Origin: Ruminococcus sp.
Lineage (GTDB): Bacteria > Bacillota > Clostridia > Oscillospirales > Acutalibacteraceae
NCBI GenBank assembly: GCA_017404665.1
Contig: JAFRBX010000015.1
Span: forward strand, 1-64,000
Direction of reading: 5' to 3'
Length of the DNA: 64,000 bases
A program made the translations under genes and the position numbers. How positions within the stretch are numbered: position 1 is the stretch's first letter; each line of letters starts with the position of its first letter. This document shows positions 52,340 to 60,684 of the stretch, piece by piece. The notes beneath the pieces are model-generated. The model ran no database searches. It was given only the letters and a program-made list of their open reading frames with translations, and had not been told where the DNA came from.

Positions 52340-55102
52340 TTGGCTGCCAAGCAAACGAAAGGCAAATCCAACTCCAATAGAAAATCGACCGCGTCAAAGG
52401 GAAAATCCGGACGTACATCCAAGATGGTTCCCGAAAAGCGCGGGCTGAATCCGCAGATCAAGGCGATCCTGCTGTGCGCCGTCGGCGTTGTGCTGCTGGC
52501 GCTGGTGATCATCCCCGGCGGCAATTTCTGGAAAACCATGCGTTCGTTCCTGTTCGGACTGTTCGGCGTGTGTGCGATACTGGTGCCGCTGGTGTTCGTC
52601 TATCTCGGCGTCATGACTGCCAAGGAAAAGCAAATGGCACACAAAAGCGCGAAGATCGCGCTGTCCGTACTGATCGTTTTGATGATCTCCACGCTGGTGT
52701 ATTTGTTCGGCGGAACGGATTATAACGAGAATCATACATATTTTGCCGCTCTGGGCGCTGCTTATCAAGGTTCCTTTGTCCTTGACAGTCTGTGCGGTAT
52801 TTTCGGTGCGCTGCTTGGATATCCCATGCGTGCGCTGCTGACCAACGCACCGTCGGTGATCATCTGCTTTGTCGTACTGATTGTCGCCTTCATGGTGTTG
52901 TTCGGTGTGACGCTGGTCGATATCGCAAATGTTGCTAAAAAGGGTTATCGGAAGACGCGTGAGCAGCAGCAGCGTATGAGGGAACATCACAGAGAGCGTG
53001 TCAAGGAACGTGAGCGCGAGCGTGCCCGCGAGGAACGCGAACAGTTCGAAGCGCTGGGCAACAGAAGGCGGGACGATGACGAGAATTACCCTGAGCTGCT
53101 GTCAGATGATCGTTCATCGGGCAGACAGGGAGTTTCTCACATTGATATACCGCTGGACAAGCCTGAAAAGAATCGACGTGTCAAGGACGCCGACGAGCTC
53201 GCCGAGGAACAGCAGGATCAGGATATTCTCAATATCATCCGCAGCGCAAACAACGGTCTTACGCCTGACAAGGAGTTCAGCGCTTCCGATATGGCAAAGC
53301 GCCTTTCTGAGAAAAAGAGATCACGCAAAATGTCTGAGGGCGCTAAGCAGCCCGATCCCGGAACTGCCGAGGACGAGCCTGACGACGACTTTGAACTCGA
53401 CGATAAGCTCGATCTGAAGAGCGAGACCCGCCGCATGCGCGCCGAGGTCAAGCGCAGCGAAGAGCAAAAGCCCGCCCGCGCCGACTATGTATATCCTTCG
53501 ACAAAGCTGCTCGAACCTCCGGTGGATACCGAAGGCTCCAGCGCGTATCAGGAAATGCAGAACAACGCCACTAAGCTGGTCGAAACGCTGAACAGCTTCG
53601 GCGTCAAAGCAAGTATCGTCAATATCTGCCGCGGCCCGTCGGTAACACGCTATGAGCTGCAGCCCGCTCCCGGCGTTAAAATCAGCAAGATCACCAATCT
53701 TGCCGACGATATCGCCCTCAATCTTGCCGCCACCGCGGTGCGTATCGAGGCGCCGATCCCCGGCAAGGCGGCTGTCGGCATCGAGATCCCGAACAAGGTG
53801 ACCTCTGTCGTCACGCTCCGCGAGCTCGTGGAGACCGATGAATTCAGAAACAGCAAGAGCAAGCTCAACTGTGTGCTCGGACGCGATATCTCGGGCGAGA
53901 TCATCATGACCGATCTGGCAAAGATGCCTCACCTGCTGATTGCCGGTACCACAGGTTCCGGTAAATCCGTCTGCGTGAACGCGCTGCTGATGTCGATCCT
54001 CTTCAAGGCGACGCCCGACGAGGTCAAGCTCCTGCTGGTCGACCCGAAGATGGTTGAATTCTCAAAGTATAAGGGAATTCCGCACCTGCTGGTGCCGGTT
54101 GTATCCGACGCTAAGAAGGCGGCAGGCGCCCTGAACTGGGCGGTATCCGAGATGCTCCAGCGTTATCGCATTTTCTCCGAATACGACTGCAAGGGCATCG
54201 ACAGCTTCAATGAGCTGGTCGATAAGAATCTTGCTTTCATAGAAGAAGAGAAGCAAAAGCCCGATTATGATCCCGAGGCGGAGGAACAGCCCTGCATGGA
54301 GATCGAGGGCTTGAAGGTACCCGTCGAGCATATGTGTCGCATCGTGATCGCAATCGACGAGCTCGCTGATTTGATGATGGCGGCTCCCTCCGAGGTGGAG
54401 GAGAGCATCTGCCGCTTGGCGCAGATGGCGCGCGCCGCCGGCATGCACCTGATCCTTGCTACCCAGCGACCCACCGTCAACGTCATCACCGGTCTGATCA
54501 AGGCGAATATCCCTTCGCGTATTGCGCTGAAGGTCAGCTCTCAGATCGATTCCCGTACCATTCTGGATACGGGCGGCGCAGAGAAACTGATCGGACGAGG
54601 CGATCTGCTGTATGCGCCTGTCGGCGTGCCTAAGCCCATCCGCGTGCAGTGCTGCTTTACCCGCGACGATGAGATCGACCGTGTGACGGCTTTCCTCAAG
54701 AAATCGCATACCGCCGAGTATAATAAAGAAATCGAAGAAAAGATCCGCAAGATCGCCGCCGAGGAGCTCAACGGCAATAAGGGCAAGGATGGCGGCATTT
54801 CTCCCGGCAACGCGCCGGAGGTCGACTCCATGATGGAGGAAGCGATCCGGTTCGTGATCGAAAGCGGACAGGCTTCCACCTCCATGCTCCAGCGCAGGCT
54901 CAAGGTAGGCTACGCGAGAGCAGGACGAATGATCGACGACATGGAGCAGATGGGCATCGTCGGACCGCATCAGGGCTCAAAGCCCCGCGAGGTGCTGATG
55001 ACGATGAATGATTGGCTGGAGCGGAACCAGATTCTAGGCAATCCCGATGACGCGTCATCCGATGGTGGAGAGGGCGATTCCGACGAGGATGATCCGTGGT
55101 AA
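52340..55102 (+). CDS. ftsK: DNA translocase FtsK/SpoIIIE
   Basis: 920 residues from TTG 52340, 7 bases after AAGGAG. A basic N-terminus is followed by four membrane helices (about 35-200), a long charged linker with Arg/Glu repeats (about 205-390) and the motor: alpha domain, Walker A GTTGSGKS near 534-541, Walker B IVIAIDELADLMM, and a C-terminal gamma domain (LQRRLKVGYARAGRMIDDME near 850-870). It pumps DNA through the division or sporulation septum. A 20-residue acidic insert (EEEKQKPDYDPEAEEQP) in the motor is usual in clostridial members. Confidence 0.95.
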   Translation: MAAKQTKGKSNSNRKSTASKGKSGRTSKMVPEKRGLNPQIKAILLCAVGVVLLALVIIPGGNFWKTMRSFLFGLFGVCAILVPLVFVYLGVMTAKEKQMAHKSAKIALSVLIVLMISTLVYLFGGTDYNENHTYFAALGAAYQGSFVLDSLCGIFGALLGYPMRALLTNAPSVIICFVVLIVAFMVLFGVTLVDIANVAKKGYRKTREQQQRMREHHRERVKERERERAREEREQFEALGNRRRDDDENYPELLSDDRSSGRQGVSHIDIPLDKPEKNRRVKDADELAEEQQDQDILNIIRSANNGLTPDKEFSASDMAKRLSEKKRSRKMSEGAKQPDPGTAEDEPDDDFELDDKLDLKSETRRMRAEVKRSEEQKPARADYVYPSTKLLEPPVDTEGSSAYQEMQNNATKLVETLNSFGVKASIVNICRGPSVTRYELQPAPGVKISKITNLADDIALNLAATAVRIEAPIPGKAAVGIEIPNKVTSVVTLRELVETDEFRNSKSKLNCVLGRDISGEIIMTDLAKMPHLLIAGTTGSGKSVCVNALLMSILFKATPDEVKLLLVDPKMVEFSKYKGIPHLLVPVVSDAKKAAGALNWAVSEMLQRYRIFSEYDCKGIDSFNELVDKNLAFIEEEKQKPDYDPEAEEQPCMEIEGLKVPVEHMCRIVIAIDELADLMMAAPSEVEESICRLAQMARAAGMHLILATQRPTVNVITGLIKANIPSRIALKVSSQIDSRTILDTGGAEKLIGRGDLLYAPVGVPKPIRVQCCFTRDDEIDRVTAFLKKSHTAEYNKEIEEKIRKIAAEELNGNKGKDGGISPGNAPEVDSMMEEAIRFVIESGQASTSMLQRRLKVGYARAGRMIDDMEQMGIVGPHQGSKPREVLMTMNDWLERNQILGNPDDASSDGGEGDSDEDDPW

Positions 55103-55104
55103 AT

Positions 55105-55130
55105 AAGCCTTCCCCTCAGAGGGAAGGCTA
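55105..55130 (+). terminator. Hairpin after ftsK
   Basis: AGCCTTCCC (55106-55114) pairs with GGGAAGGCT (55121-55129) around a short loop, with only AT-rich sequence after it. Its sequence resembles the ends of the palindromic element at 52149, so it may be a reduced copy acting as terminator. Confidence 0.6.
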
Positions 55131-55138
55131 ATTAAATC

Positions 55139-55167
55139 TTGACGTATCCGTAAAATATCGCTATACT
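55139..55167 (+). promoter_or_regulatory. Promoter of tyrS
   Basis: TTGACG (55139-55144) and TATACT (55162-55167) are 17 bases apart. A second possible -10 (TATAAT, 55192-55197) lies further on. The leader would contain the dispersed repeat at 55199 and no T-box pattern. Confidence 0.8.
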
Positions 55168-55198
55168 ATATGTCAGAATCCGACAATAGTATATAATC

Positions 55199-55239
55199 GG
55201 TTGAGATTGCCGTGCCTCGCGAACGAGGCTCGCAATGAC
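55199..55239 (+). repeat. Dispersed intergenic repeat in the tyrS leader
   Basis: GGTTGAGATTGCC ... CGCAATGAC with an inner hairpin (GCCTCG-CGAA-CGAGGC). Same family as 56497 (opposite orientation), 60495 and 63981. It would be part of the tyrS mRNA leader, ending 11 bases before the ribosome site. Confidence 0.75.
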
Positions 55240-55263
55240 TATTTGACTCAGGAGGAAATATTT

Positions 55264-56487
55264 TTGGGAGTGTATGAAGAACTGGTCGCTCGCGGTCTGA
55301 TCGCGCAGGTGACCGATGAAAAAGAAATCAGAGATTTAGTTAACAACGGCAAGGCTGTTTTCTATATCGGCTTTGACCCGACCGCCGATAGCCTCCATGT
55401 AGGTCACTTCATGGCGCTGTGCCTGATGAAGCGTCTGCAATTGGCGGGCAACAAGCCGATCGCCCTGATCGGCGGCGGTACCGCGATGATCGGCGACCCT
55501 TCCGGCAGAACCGATATGCGCCAGATGATGACCAAGGAGACCATTCAGCACAACTGTGACTGCTTCAAGGTGCAGATGAGTAAGTTTATCGACTTTTCCG
55601 ATGGCAAGGCGATGATGGTCAACAACGCCGACTGGCTGCTCGATCTCAACTATGTCGAGCTGCTGCGCGAGGTAGGCGCGTGCTTCTCCGTCAATAATAT
55701 GCTGCGCGCTGAGTGCTACAAGCAGCGTATGGAGAAGGGCTTATCCTTCCTTGAATTCAACTACATGATCATGCAGAGCTATGACTTCTACGCTCTGTAT
55801 CAGAAATACGGCTGCAACATGCAATTCGGCGGCGACGATCAGTGGAGCAACATGCTGGGCGGCACTGAGCTGATTCGCAGAAAGCTCGGCAAGGACGCTT
55901 ATGCCATGACCATCAACCTCCTGCTCAACAGCGAGGGCAAGAAGATGGGCAAGACCCAGAAGGGCGCTGTATGGCTCGACGCGAACAAGACAACGCCGTT
56001 TGAGTTCTATCAGTACTGGCGTAACGTCGATGACGCAGACGTCATCAAGTGTCTGAAGATGCTGACCTTCCTCCCGCTCGATCAGATTGAGGCAATGGCG
56101 GCTTGGGAAGGCTCCGAGCTGAATAAGGCGAAGGAGATCTTGGCGTTTGAACTGACCAAGATGATCCACGGGGAAGAAGAGGCGAACAAGGCGCAGGAGG
56201 GCGCGAGAGCGCTCTTCGGCGGCGGCGCGAACACCGATAATATGCCTTCCACCGAAATCACCGACGGCGATTTCGCTGACGGCGGCATCGCAATTCTTGA
56301 TCTGTTGCTCAAATGCAAGCTGATTCCCAGTAAGGGCGAGGGCAAGCGCCTGATCCAGCAGGGCGGCATTTCGGTCGACGACGAAAAGATCACCGATATG
56401 TTCCACAAGGTAACAAAGGACGCTTTTGACAAAGGTCACGTTATCATCAAAAAGGGCAAAAAGGTGTTTCATAAGGTGACGCTGTAG
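55264..56487 (+). CDS. tyrS: Tyrosyl-tRNA synthetase
   Basis: 407 residues from TTG 55264, 8 bases after AGGAGG. An in-frame TTG at 55201 would translate the repeat element and is rejected. Class I motifs are clear: HVGH near 47-50 (HIGH) and KMGKT near 223-227 (KMSKS variant), with [11 protein letters not shown] and a C-terminal S4-like RNA-binding domain ([16 protein letters not shown]). It charges tRNA-Tyr. The last codons lie in a perfect hairpin (56478-56499). Confidence 0.95.
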   Translation: MGVYEELVARGLIAQVTDEKEIRDLVNNGKAVFYIGFDPTADSLHVGHFMALCLMKRLQLAGNKPIALIGGGTAMIGDPSGRTDMRQMMTKETIQHNCDCFKVQMSKFIDFSDGKAMMVNNADWLLDLNYVELLREVGACFSVNNMLRAECYKQRMEKGLSFLEFNYMIMQSYDFYALYQKYGCNMQFGGDDQWSNMLGGTELIRRKLGKDAYAMTINLLLNSEGKKMGKTQKGAVWLDANKTTPFEFYQYWRNVDDADVIKCLKMLTFLPLDQIEAMAAWEGSELNKAKEILAFELTKMIHGEEEANKAQEGARALFGGGANTDNMPSTEITDGDFADGGIAILDLLLKCKLIPSKGEGKRLIQQGGISVDDEKITDMFHKVTKDAFDKGHVIIKKGKKVFHKVTL

Positions 56488-56499
56488 TTATACAGCGTC
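56478..56499 (+). terminator. Hairpin spanning the tyrS stop codon
   Basis: GACGCTGTA (56478-56486) pairs perfectly with TACAGCGTC (56491-56499) around GTTA. The TAG stop lies in the left arm and loop, and the right arm runs into the dispersed repeat at 56497. There is no T-tract. Confidence 0.55.
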
Positions 56500-56541
56500 A
56501 TTGCGAGGAGTCGGCGAAAAAGCCGACGACGTGGCAATCTT
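56497..56541 (-). repeat. Dispersed intergenic repeat after tyrS
   Basis: GTCATTGCGAGGAG ... GACGTGGCAATCTT with an inner TCGGC/GCCGA hairpin; reverse orientation of the copy at 55199. Confidence 0.75.
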
Positions 56542-56593
56542 CCCCTGTCATTTATTCTGTCTGATATTACGAAAAGAGAGAGTCTCTATTTGT

Positions 56594-56630
56594 GAGATTC
56601 CCACGGGGCTTTATGCCCCTCGGAATGACA
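56594..56630 (+). repeat. Dispersed intergenic repeat, variant copy
   Basis: GAGATTCCCACGGGGC-TTTA-TGCCCCTCGGAATGACA: the same plan (GAGATT.CC, central hairpin, AATGAC) with changed bases. It lies between tyrS and mscL. Confidence 0.6.
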
Positions 56631-56695
56631 GCGTATGTTATTGTAACCAATCGGATAATTCCGATAAAGAATAAAAAACACAAGGAGTGCAGAAC

Positions 56696-57175
56696 ATGAA
56701 AAAAATTGCAGGCGAATTCAAAGAATTCATCATGCGCGGTAATGTTATGGACCTGGCAGTCGGCGTCATCATCGGCGGCGCATTTCAGGCGATCGTTAAC
56801 GCGTTCATCAACGACCTGATCATGCCGTTCATCGGTTTACTCACCGGCGGTATCAACTTCAATGAGCAGTTCATCATCCTGAAGCTGCCCGAGGGTGTTG
56901 AGGCATCTCAGGTCACCTACGCTAACGCAGCCGAGTTGGGCGCGTCCATCTGGGGCTACGGCGCTTTCATCACCGCCGTCATCAACTTCCTGATCATGGC
57001 GCTGGTCGTTTTCTTGCTTGTTAAGGCGATCAACAAGGTATCCTCCATCGGCAAGAAGGAAGAGCCCGAGGAAGAGCCCACCACCAAGAAGTGCCCGCAC
57101 TGCTGTGAAGAGGTCAACATCAACGCGACCAAGTGCCCGCACTGCACCGGCGATATCCCCGCAGAAGACGCGTAA
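56696..57175 (+). CDS. mscL: Large-conductance mechanosensitive channel with zinc ribbon
   Basis: 159 residues from ATG 56696, 8 bases after AAGGAG; a GTG at 56687 is less likely. The MscL core has FKEFIMRGNVMDLAVGVIIGGAF (first helix, residues about 8-35) and YGAFITAVINFLIMALVVFLLVK (second helix, about 85-107). The tail beyond residue 125 carries CPHCCEEVNINATKCPHC, a small zinc ribbon seen in many clostridial MscL proteins. It releases solutes on osmotic downshock. Confidence 0.95.
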   Translation: MKKIAGEFKEFIMRGNVMDLAVGVIIGGAFQAIVNAFINDLIMPFIGLLTGGINFNEQFIILKLPEGVEASQVTYANAAELGASIWGYGAFITAVINFLIMALVVFLLVKAINKVSSIGKKEEPEEEPTTKKCPHCCEEVNINATKCPHCTGDIPAEDA

Positions 57176-57250
57176 CGACCTATCCCGCCTTTTTTGAAGA
57201 ATGGATAAAAGATTTTGTCTGTATTAACGGCGGGTCCAAACAGGATGAAA

Positions 57251-57285
57251 AAGCTCCCGAGTCATAACGGCTCGGGAGTTTTTTT
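57251..57285 (+). terminator. Intrinsic terminator of mscL
   Basis: CTCCCGAG (57254-57261) pairs with CTCGGGAG (57271-57278) and is followed by seven T residues. Confidence 0.95.
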
Positions 57286-57309
57286 GCTCGGGAATTTTTG
57301 GCACAAAAT

Positions 57310-57343
57310 AAAAAAAAGGGGGGGAGAGCCACGCTCTCCCCCT
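57310..57343 (-). terminator. Intrinsic terminator of the alcohol dehydrogenase gene
   Basis: Read on the minus strand, GGGGGAGAG pairs with CTCTCCCCC around a short loop and runs into about eight T residues. It faces the mscL terminator. Confidence 0.9.
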
Positions 57344-57365
57344 CAACTGATCACTTATCACTTGA

Positions 57366-58514
57366 TTATGCCATGATCTTTTTGTAAAGCTCTTTGAGGT
57401 CGTCTACATTTGTCTCACGCGGGTTGCCGGGACGGCAGGCGTCGGCATACGCGTCAGCCGCGAGGACATCCAGATCCTCCGCCTTGACCTTCTCGTTCTT
57501 CTCGGGGATACCGACGTCCTTGGAAAGCTTGCGGACAGCATCGATCGCCGCCTTGCGGTACTCCTCCTGCGTCATTTCGTCAACGCCCTGTACGCCCATT
57601 GCGCGGGCGATCTCGCGGAACTTTTCGCCGGTGCAGTCCTGATTGTATTCCATGACGATCGGGAGCATCATCGCGCAGGCAACGCCGTGCGGGGTGTCAT
57701 AGTGCGCGCCGAGGGTGTGGGCGATCGAGTGGGCGATGCCGAGTCCCACGTTCGAGAAGCCCATGCCCGCGACGTACTGTGCGAGCGCCATGCCTTCTCT
57801 GTCCTCGGGATTGTTTTCGACCGCGCCGCGCAGGTGCTTTGCGATCAGGCGGATGGCTTCGAGGTGGAACATATCGGTCATTTCCCATGCCGCTAAAGTG
57901 GTGTAGCCCTCGATAGCGTGGGTCAGCGCGTCCATACCGGTGGAAGCGGTCAGACCCTTGGGCATACTGCTCATCATATCGGGGTCGACGACGGCGACGG
58001 CGGGAATGTCATGCTCGTCAACGCAGACGAATTTGCGTTCCTTCTGCACATCGGTGATGACGTAGTTGATGGTGACCTCAGCGGCGGTGCCGGCGGTCGT
58101 CGGAACGGCGATGGTCGGGACAGCGTGGTTTTTTGTCGGCGCAACGCCCTCAAGCGAGCGCACGTCGGCGAACTCGGGGTTGGTGATGATGACGCCGATG
58201 GCTTTCGCGGTGTCCATTGCGGAGCCGCCGCCGATGGCGATGATGGCGTCAGCCTCAGCCGATTTGAACGCGTCCACGCCTGCCTGTACGTTCTCGATGG
58301 TCGGGTTCGCCTTGACCTCGGAGAACACCGCGTAGGGGAGACCGCACTCGTCAAGCAGGTCGGTGACCTTCTGCGCTACGTTGAACTTGATCAGGTCGGG
58401 GTCGGTGACGACAAGTACCTTCGAAAAGCCCTTTGATTTCGCGATAGCGGGGATTTCGGCGATAGCGCCCTTGCCGTGATAGGAAGTGTTGTTGAGAATG
58501 ATTCTGTTTGCCAT
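57366..58514 (-). CDS. fucO: Iron-containing alcohol dehydrogenase, lactaldehyde reductase-like
   Basis: 382 residues, usual length. NAD-binding GGGSAMDTAKAIG near 96-108, then the iron-site region GMDALTHAIEGYTT near 192-205 (Asp, His), with further histidines in IAHSIAHTLGAHYDTPHG near 260-277. Sequence style (TAGTAAEVTINYVITD) fits FucO-type lactaldehyde/1,2-propanediol oxidoreductase. It would reduce lactaldehyde from fucose or rhamnose fermentation, or act as a general alcohol dehydrogenase. No sugar genes are adjacent, so the symbol is tentative. Confidence 0.85.
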   Translation of the reverse strand: MANRIILNNTSYHGKGAIAEIPAIAKSKGFSKVLVVTDPDLIKFNVAQKVTDLLDECGLPYAVFSEVKANPTIENVQAGVDAFKSAEADAIIAIGGGSAMDTAKAIGVIITNPEFADVRSLEGVAPTKNHAVPTIAVPTTAGTAAEVTINYVITDVQKERKFVCVDEHDIPAVAVVDPDMMSSMPKGLTASTGMDALTHAIEGYTTLAAWEMTDMFHLEAIRLIAKHLRGAVENNPEDREGMALAQYVAGMGFSNVGLGIAHSIAHTLGAHYDTPHGVACAMMLPIVMEYNQDCTGEKFREIARAMGVQGVDEMTQEEYRKAAIDAVRKLSKDVGIPEKNEKVKAEDLDVLAADAYADACRPGNPRETNVDDLKELYKKIMA

Positions 58515-58543
58515 AATGAACCTCCGTATAATTTGTTACTTAT

Positions 58544-58572
58544 ATTGTACCTGTAATCGGTGCAAAATTCAA
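58544..58572 (-). promoter_or_regulatory. Promoter of the alcohol dehydrogenase gene
   Basis: On the minus strand TTGAAT (58572-58567) and TACAAT (58549-58544) are 17 bases apart, about 30 bases before the ATG at 58514. Confidence 0.75.
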
Positions 58573-58634
58573 TCATACGGTGTATAGAAATTACGGCGGG
58601 ATTTTCGTGTAAAAAGACTAAAGAAGACACATGC

Positions 58635-59108
58635 TCATGATTCGGTGAGTCGGTCTTTGAGCAGCTCCCGACCCTTGCTCAGGCGGCTTTTGACGGTGCC
58701 CTCGGGAATACGCAATACTTCTTTTATTTCTTTGACAGAATAATCCTCGACGTAATATAGGATGACGGTCAATCTGATCTTCGGCGGCAGGCTGTCGATC
58801 GCTTCGCCGATCTCGACGGAAAGATAGGGGTTGTCACGCGACGCGATATCGGGGAGGGCGTCCCCGATATCTGCATAGCGCTTGCGCTGCTTCAAGGTTT
58901 TCTTGCAAACGTTGATCAGGATCCTTACGATCCATGTGCCGAAGTATTCTGCATGTTTGAGTTGGTTTCTGTTTTGATAGGCTATGAGAACGGCGTCATG
59001 CACCGCGTCCTGCGCGTCGTGTTCGTTCTTCAGCATTGCCATCGACACGCGGTACATCGTGTCGGTCTGCGCCGTAACGAGCATCTCAAAGCTGTGGTTA
59101 TCGATCAT
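58635..59108 (-). CDS. ECF-type RNA polymerase sigma factor
   Basis: 157 residues. Sigma region 2 is MYRVSMAMLKNEHDAQDAVHDAVLIAYQN near 18-46, and region 4 is IDSLPPKIRLTVILYYVEDYSVKEIKEVLRIPEGTVKSRLSKGRELL near 104-150. It directs RNA polymerase to stress or envelope promoters. ATG 59108 lies inside the last codons of the membrane protein gene upstream, so translation is coupled. Putative regulator first and sigma second is the reverse of the commonest order. Confidence 0.92.
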   Translation of the reverse strand: MIDNHSFEMLVTAQTDTMYRVSMAMLKNEHDAQDAVHDAVLIAYQNRNQLKHAEYFGTWIVRILINVCKKTLKQRKRYADIGDALPDIASRDNPYLSVEIGEAIDSLPPKIRLTVILYYVEDYSVKEIKEVLRIPEGTVKSRLSKGRELLKDRLTES

Positions 59109-60462
59109 CGTCGGTCACCTTGAAGAGATAGGTGTAATAGGGGCTGTCGCTCTCGGCGGGCGGGTCGGTTACGCTGCCCTGATAAATGTTGGTCAGATAC
59201 GCTTTGTCTATCATGTCGGCTTTGCAGCGCCATCCCATCGTGAAAGCTGCGGAAGATTGCGCGGGGATAGTGAAGATGCAGAAATCGTCACCGACTCCGT
59301 GCGGGGTCAGATAAACTGTCTCGCCGTCAGTATACGGTGTACTGTAAATCAGCTTTTCGCCGTCGATGATATTCGACTGATGGAATGTACCGTCGTCATC
59401 CTTTTCTAAAACCTCAAGGCTATAAGAAACAAATAATTCGATATCATGGTCACTGAGGTTTTCATAGGTCACATCTGCCAGCACCAGCTTTTGGTTCGCT
59501 GTTTCGGAGCCGATGACTTCATCTTCTGCGTCAAAACCGTCGCCTTCCTTGTAGGTGGTGAACGTTTCGGGATTCAGCCAGCCGTCTTGGTCGGCAATCT
59601 CATAGGGGCTGTAGGCGGGGCAAAAGGCGTCGTAATCCAACTCGGCAATGTTATCAAGGATCTGCACATCGGTGATCTGTGCGGTACAGCGGTCGGTAAA
59701 ATCATCAGTTTCAGGAGAATACATCATGAACGTGATCTTGGTGTCCCGCGGGTACTCGGCATACTCTTCGTCATAGGTGTAGACGTCTTGACCGCGTTCG
59801 TCATGCGGCCAGTCAAGATAGGTGAAATTGTCCTGTGTTCCCTCTGTGAAGGTGATCCCCTTGACAAAATCCGCCAGCTGTTTTTCTGTGACGTCCTTAT
59901 GGTAAATCAACAGAAATACATTGACGTCCTCATAGTAGATATACAAGCGGTCCCATCCCTGATCAAGCTTGACCTCATACGCCTGATGACCGATCATCTC
60001 GCGCTCCTCATAGCTGTTGACATTGCCGATATATTCCTTTTGCTCTAACTCGGTGCGAAAACGCATGGGGAAGAGGGAAAACCCGTCGGTGTAAGGCTCT
60101 TCGGTGCTGAGGTTATAGTATTTCAGCTGATCGGTACCCGGCACAGCGGCAAAGCCCTCCGGGACTTCTACGTGCATTTTGACATATTTGGGATAATCGG
60201 CGGCGGTTTCGCGCTCGACGTTCAGCTCCAGACCGTAGTTGTCTACAGGCTTTGCGATCAATTCATAGAGCTTGCTCGCGCCGAAGATGGTCGAGGGGAT
60301 GAGCGCCGCGATCAGGATGACAGCGATCGCGATGCGCCAGCCCTTCGGGATGCGCTTTTTGGCGGGTGAAGCTTGTTTAGTTGCTTCAGTGATCGCGCTT
60401 TGTACGGTATAGTGAAACCGCTCCGGCGCAGGCTTCATCACGCTTTTTAATTTGTCTTTCAT
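59098..60462 (-). CDS. Membrane-anchored protein, putative anti-sigma factor
   Basis: 454 residues from ATG 60462, 8 bases after AAGGAG; upstream in-frame codons run through a repeat and are rejected. A short cytosolic N-terminus (about 1-45, FHYTVQSAITEATKQ) precedes one membrane helix (about 47-68, WRIAIAVILIAALIPSTIFGA). A large extracytoplasmic part of about 385 residues follows, with DUF4367/DUF4179-like sequence features. This topology and the overlap with the sigma gene suggest it holds the sigma factor at the membrane until an outer signal arrives. Confidence 0.75.
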   Translation of the reverse strand: MKDKLKSVMKPAPERFHYTVQSAITEATKQASPAKKRIPKGWRIAIAVILIAALIPSTIFGASKLYELIAKPVDNYGLELNVERETAADYPKYVKMHVEVPEGFAAVPGTDQLKYYNLSTEEPYTDGFSLFPMRFRTELEQKEYIGNVNSYEEREMIGHQAYEVKLDQGWDRLYIYYEDVNVFLLIYHKDVTEKQLADFVKGITFTEGTQDNFTYLDWPHDERGQDVYTYDEEYAEYPRDTKITFMMYSPETDDFTDRCTAQITDVQILDNIAELDYDAFCPAYSPYEIADQDGWLNPETFTTYKEGDGFDAEDEVIGSETANQKLVLADVTYENLSDHDIELFVSYSLEVLEKDDDGTFHQSNIIDGEKLIYSTPYTDGETVYLTPHGVGDDFCIFTIPAQSSAAFTMGWRCKADMIDKAYLTNIYQGSVTDPPAESDSPYYTYLFKVTDDDR

Positions 60463-60494
60463 GGTTTTCACTCCTTGTAATGACGATTGAATAA

Positions 60495-60549
60495 GGTTGA
60501 GATTGCCACGGGCAGAACACGCGTGTTCTACCCCCGCCATGACGATTGG
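60495..60549 (+). repeat. Dispersed intergenic repeat flanked by 9-base direct repeats
   Basis: GTTGAGATTGCCACGGG, an AGAACACG/CGTGTTCT palindrome and CCCCCGCCATGAC make up the element. TGACGATTG occurs on both sides (60481-60489 and 60540-60548), possibly a target duplication or shared element end. It lies upstream of the putative anti-sigma gene. Confidence 0.7.
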
Positions 60550-60639
60550 TTTTGAATCGATTCTGCCTATTAGAGTCATCGGGGAGAGGAAAGGTTCATT
60601 TTATGTCAAGAAAATATGGAATAAGAAACTCTCTGGATA

Positions 60640-60671
60640 AAAGAAAAGCGGCACGATCGCTCGTACCGCTT
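60640..60671 (-). terminator. Intrinsic terminator of the NlpC/P60 gene
   Basis: On the minus strand AAGCGGTACGA pairs with TCGTGCCGCTT (one G-T pair), followed by TTTTCTTTT. It lies just past the stop at 60685. Confidence 0.8.
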
Positions 60672-60684
60672 AGTGGTTATTTTA

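Noticed and set aside
55201..55263. Longer tyrS reading frame from TTG 55201
   Set aside because: It would translate the dispersed repeat into non-family sequence, and AGGAGG sits correctly for TTG 55264.
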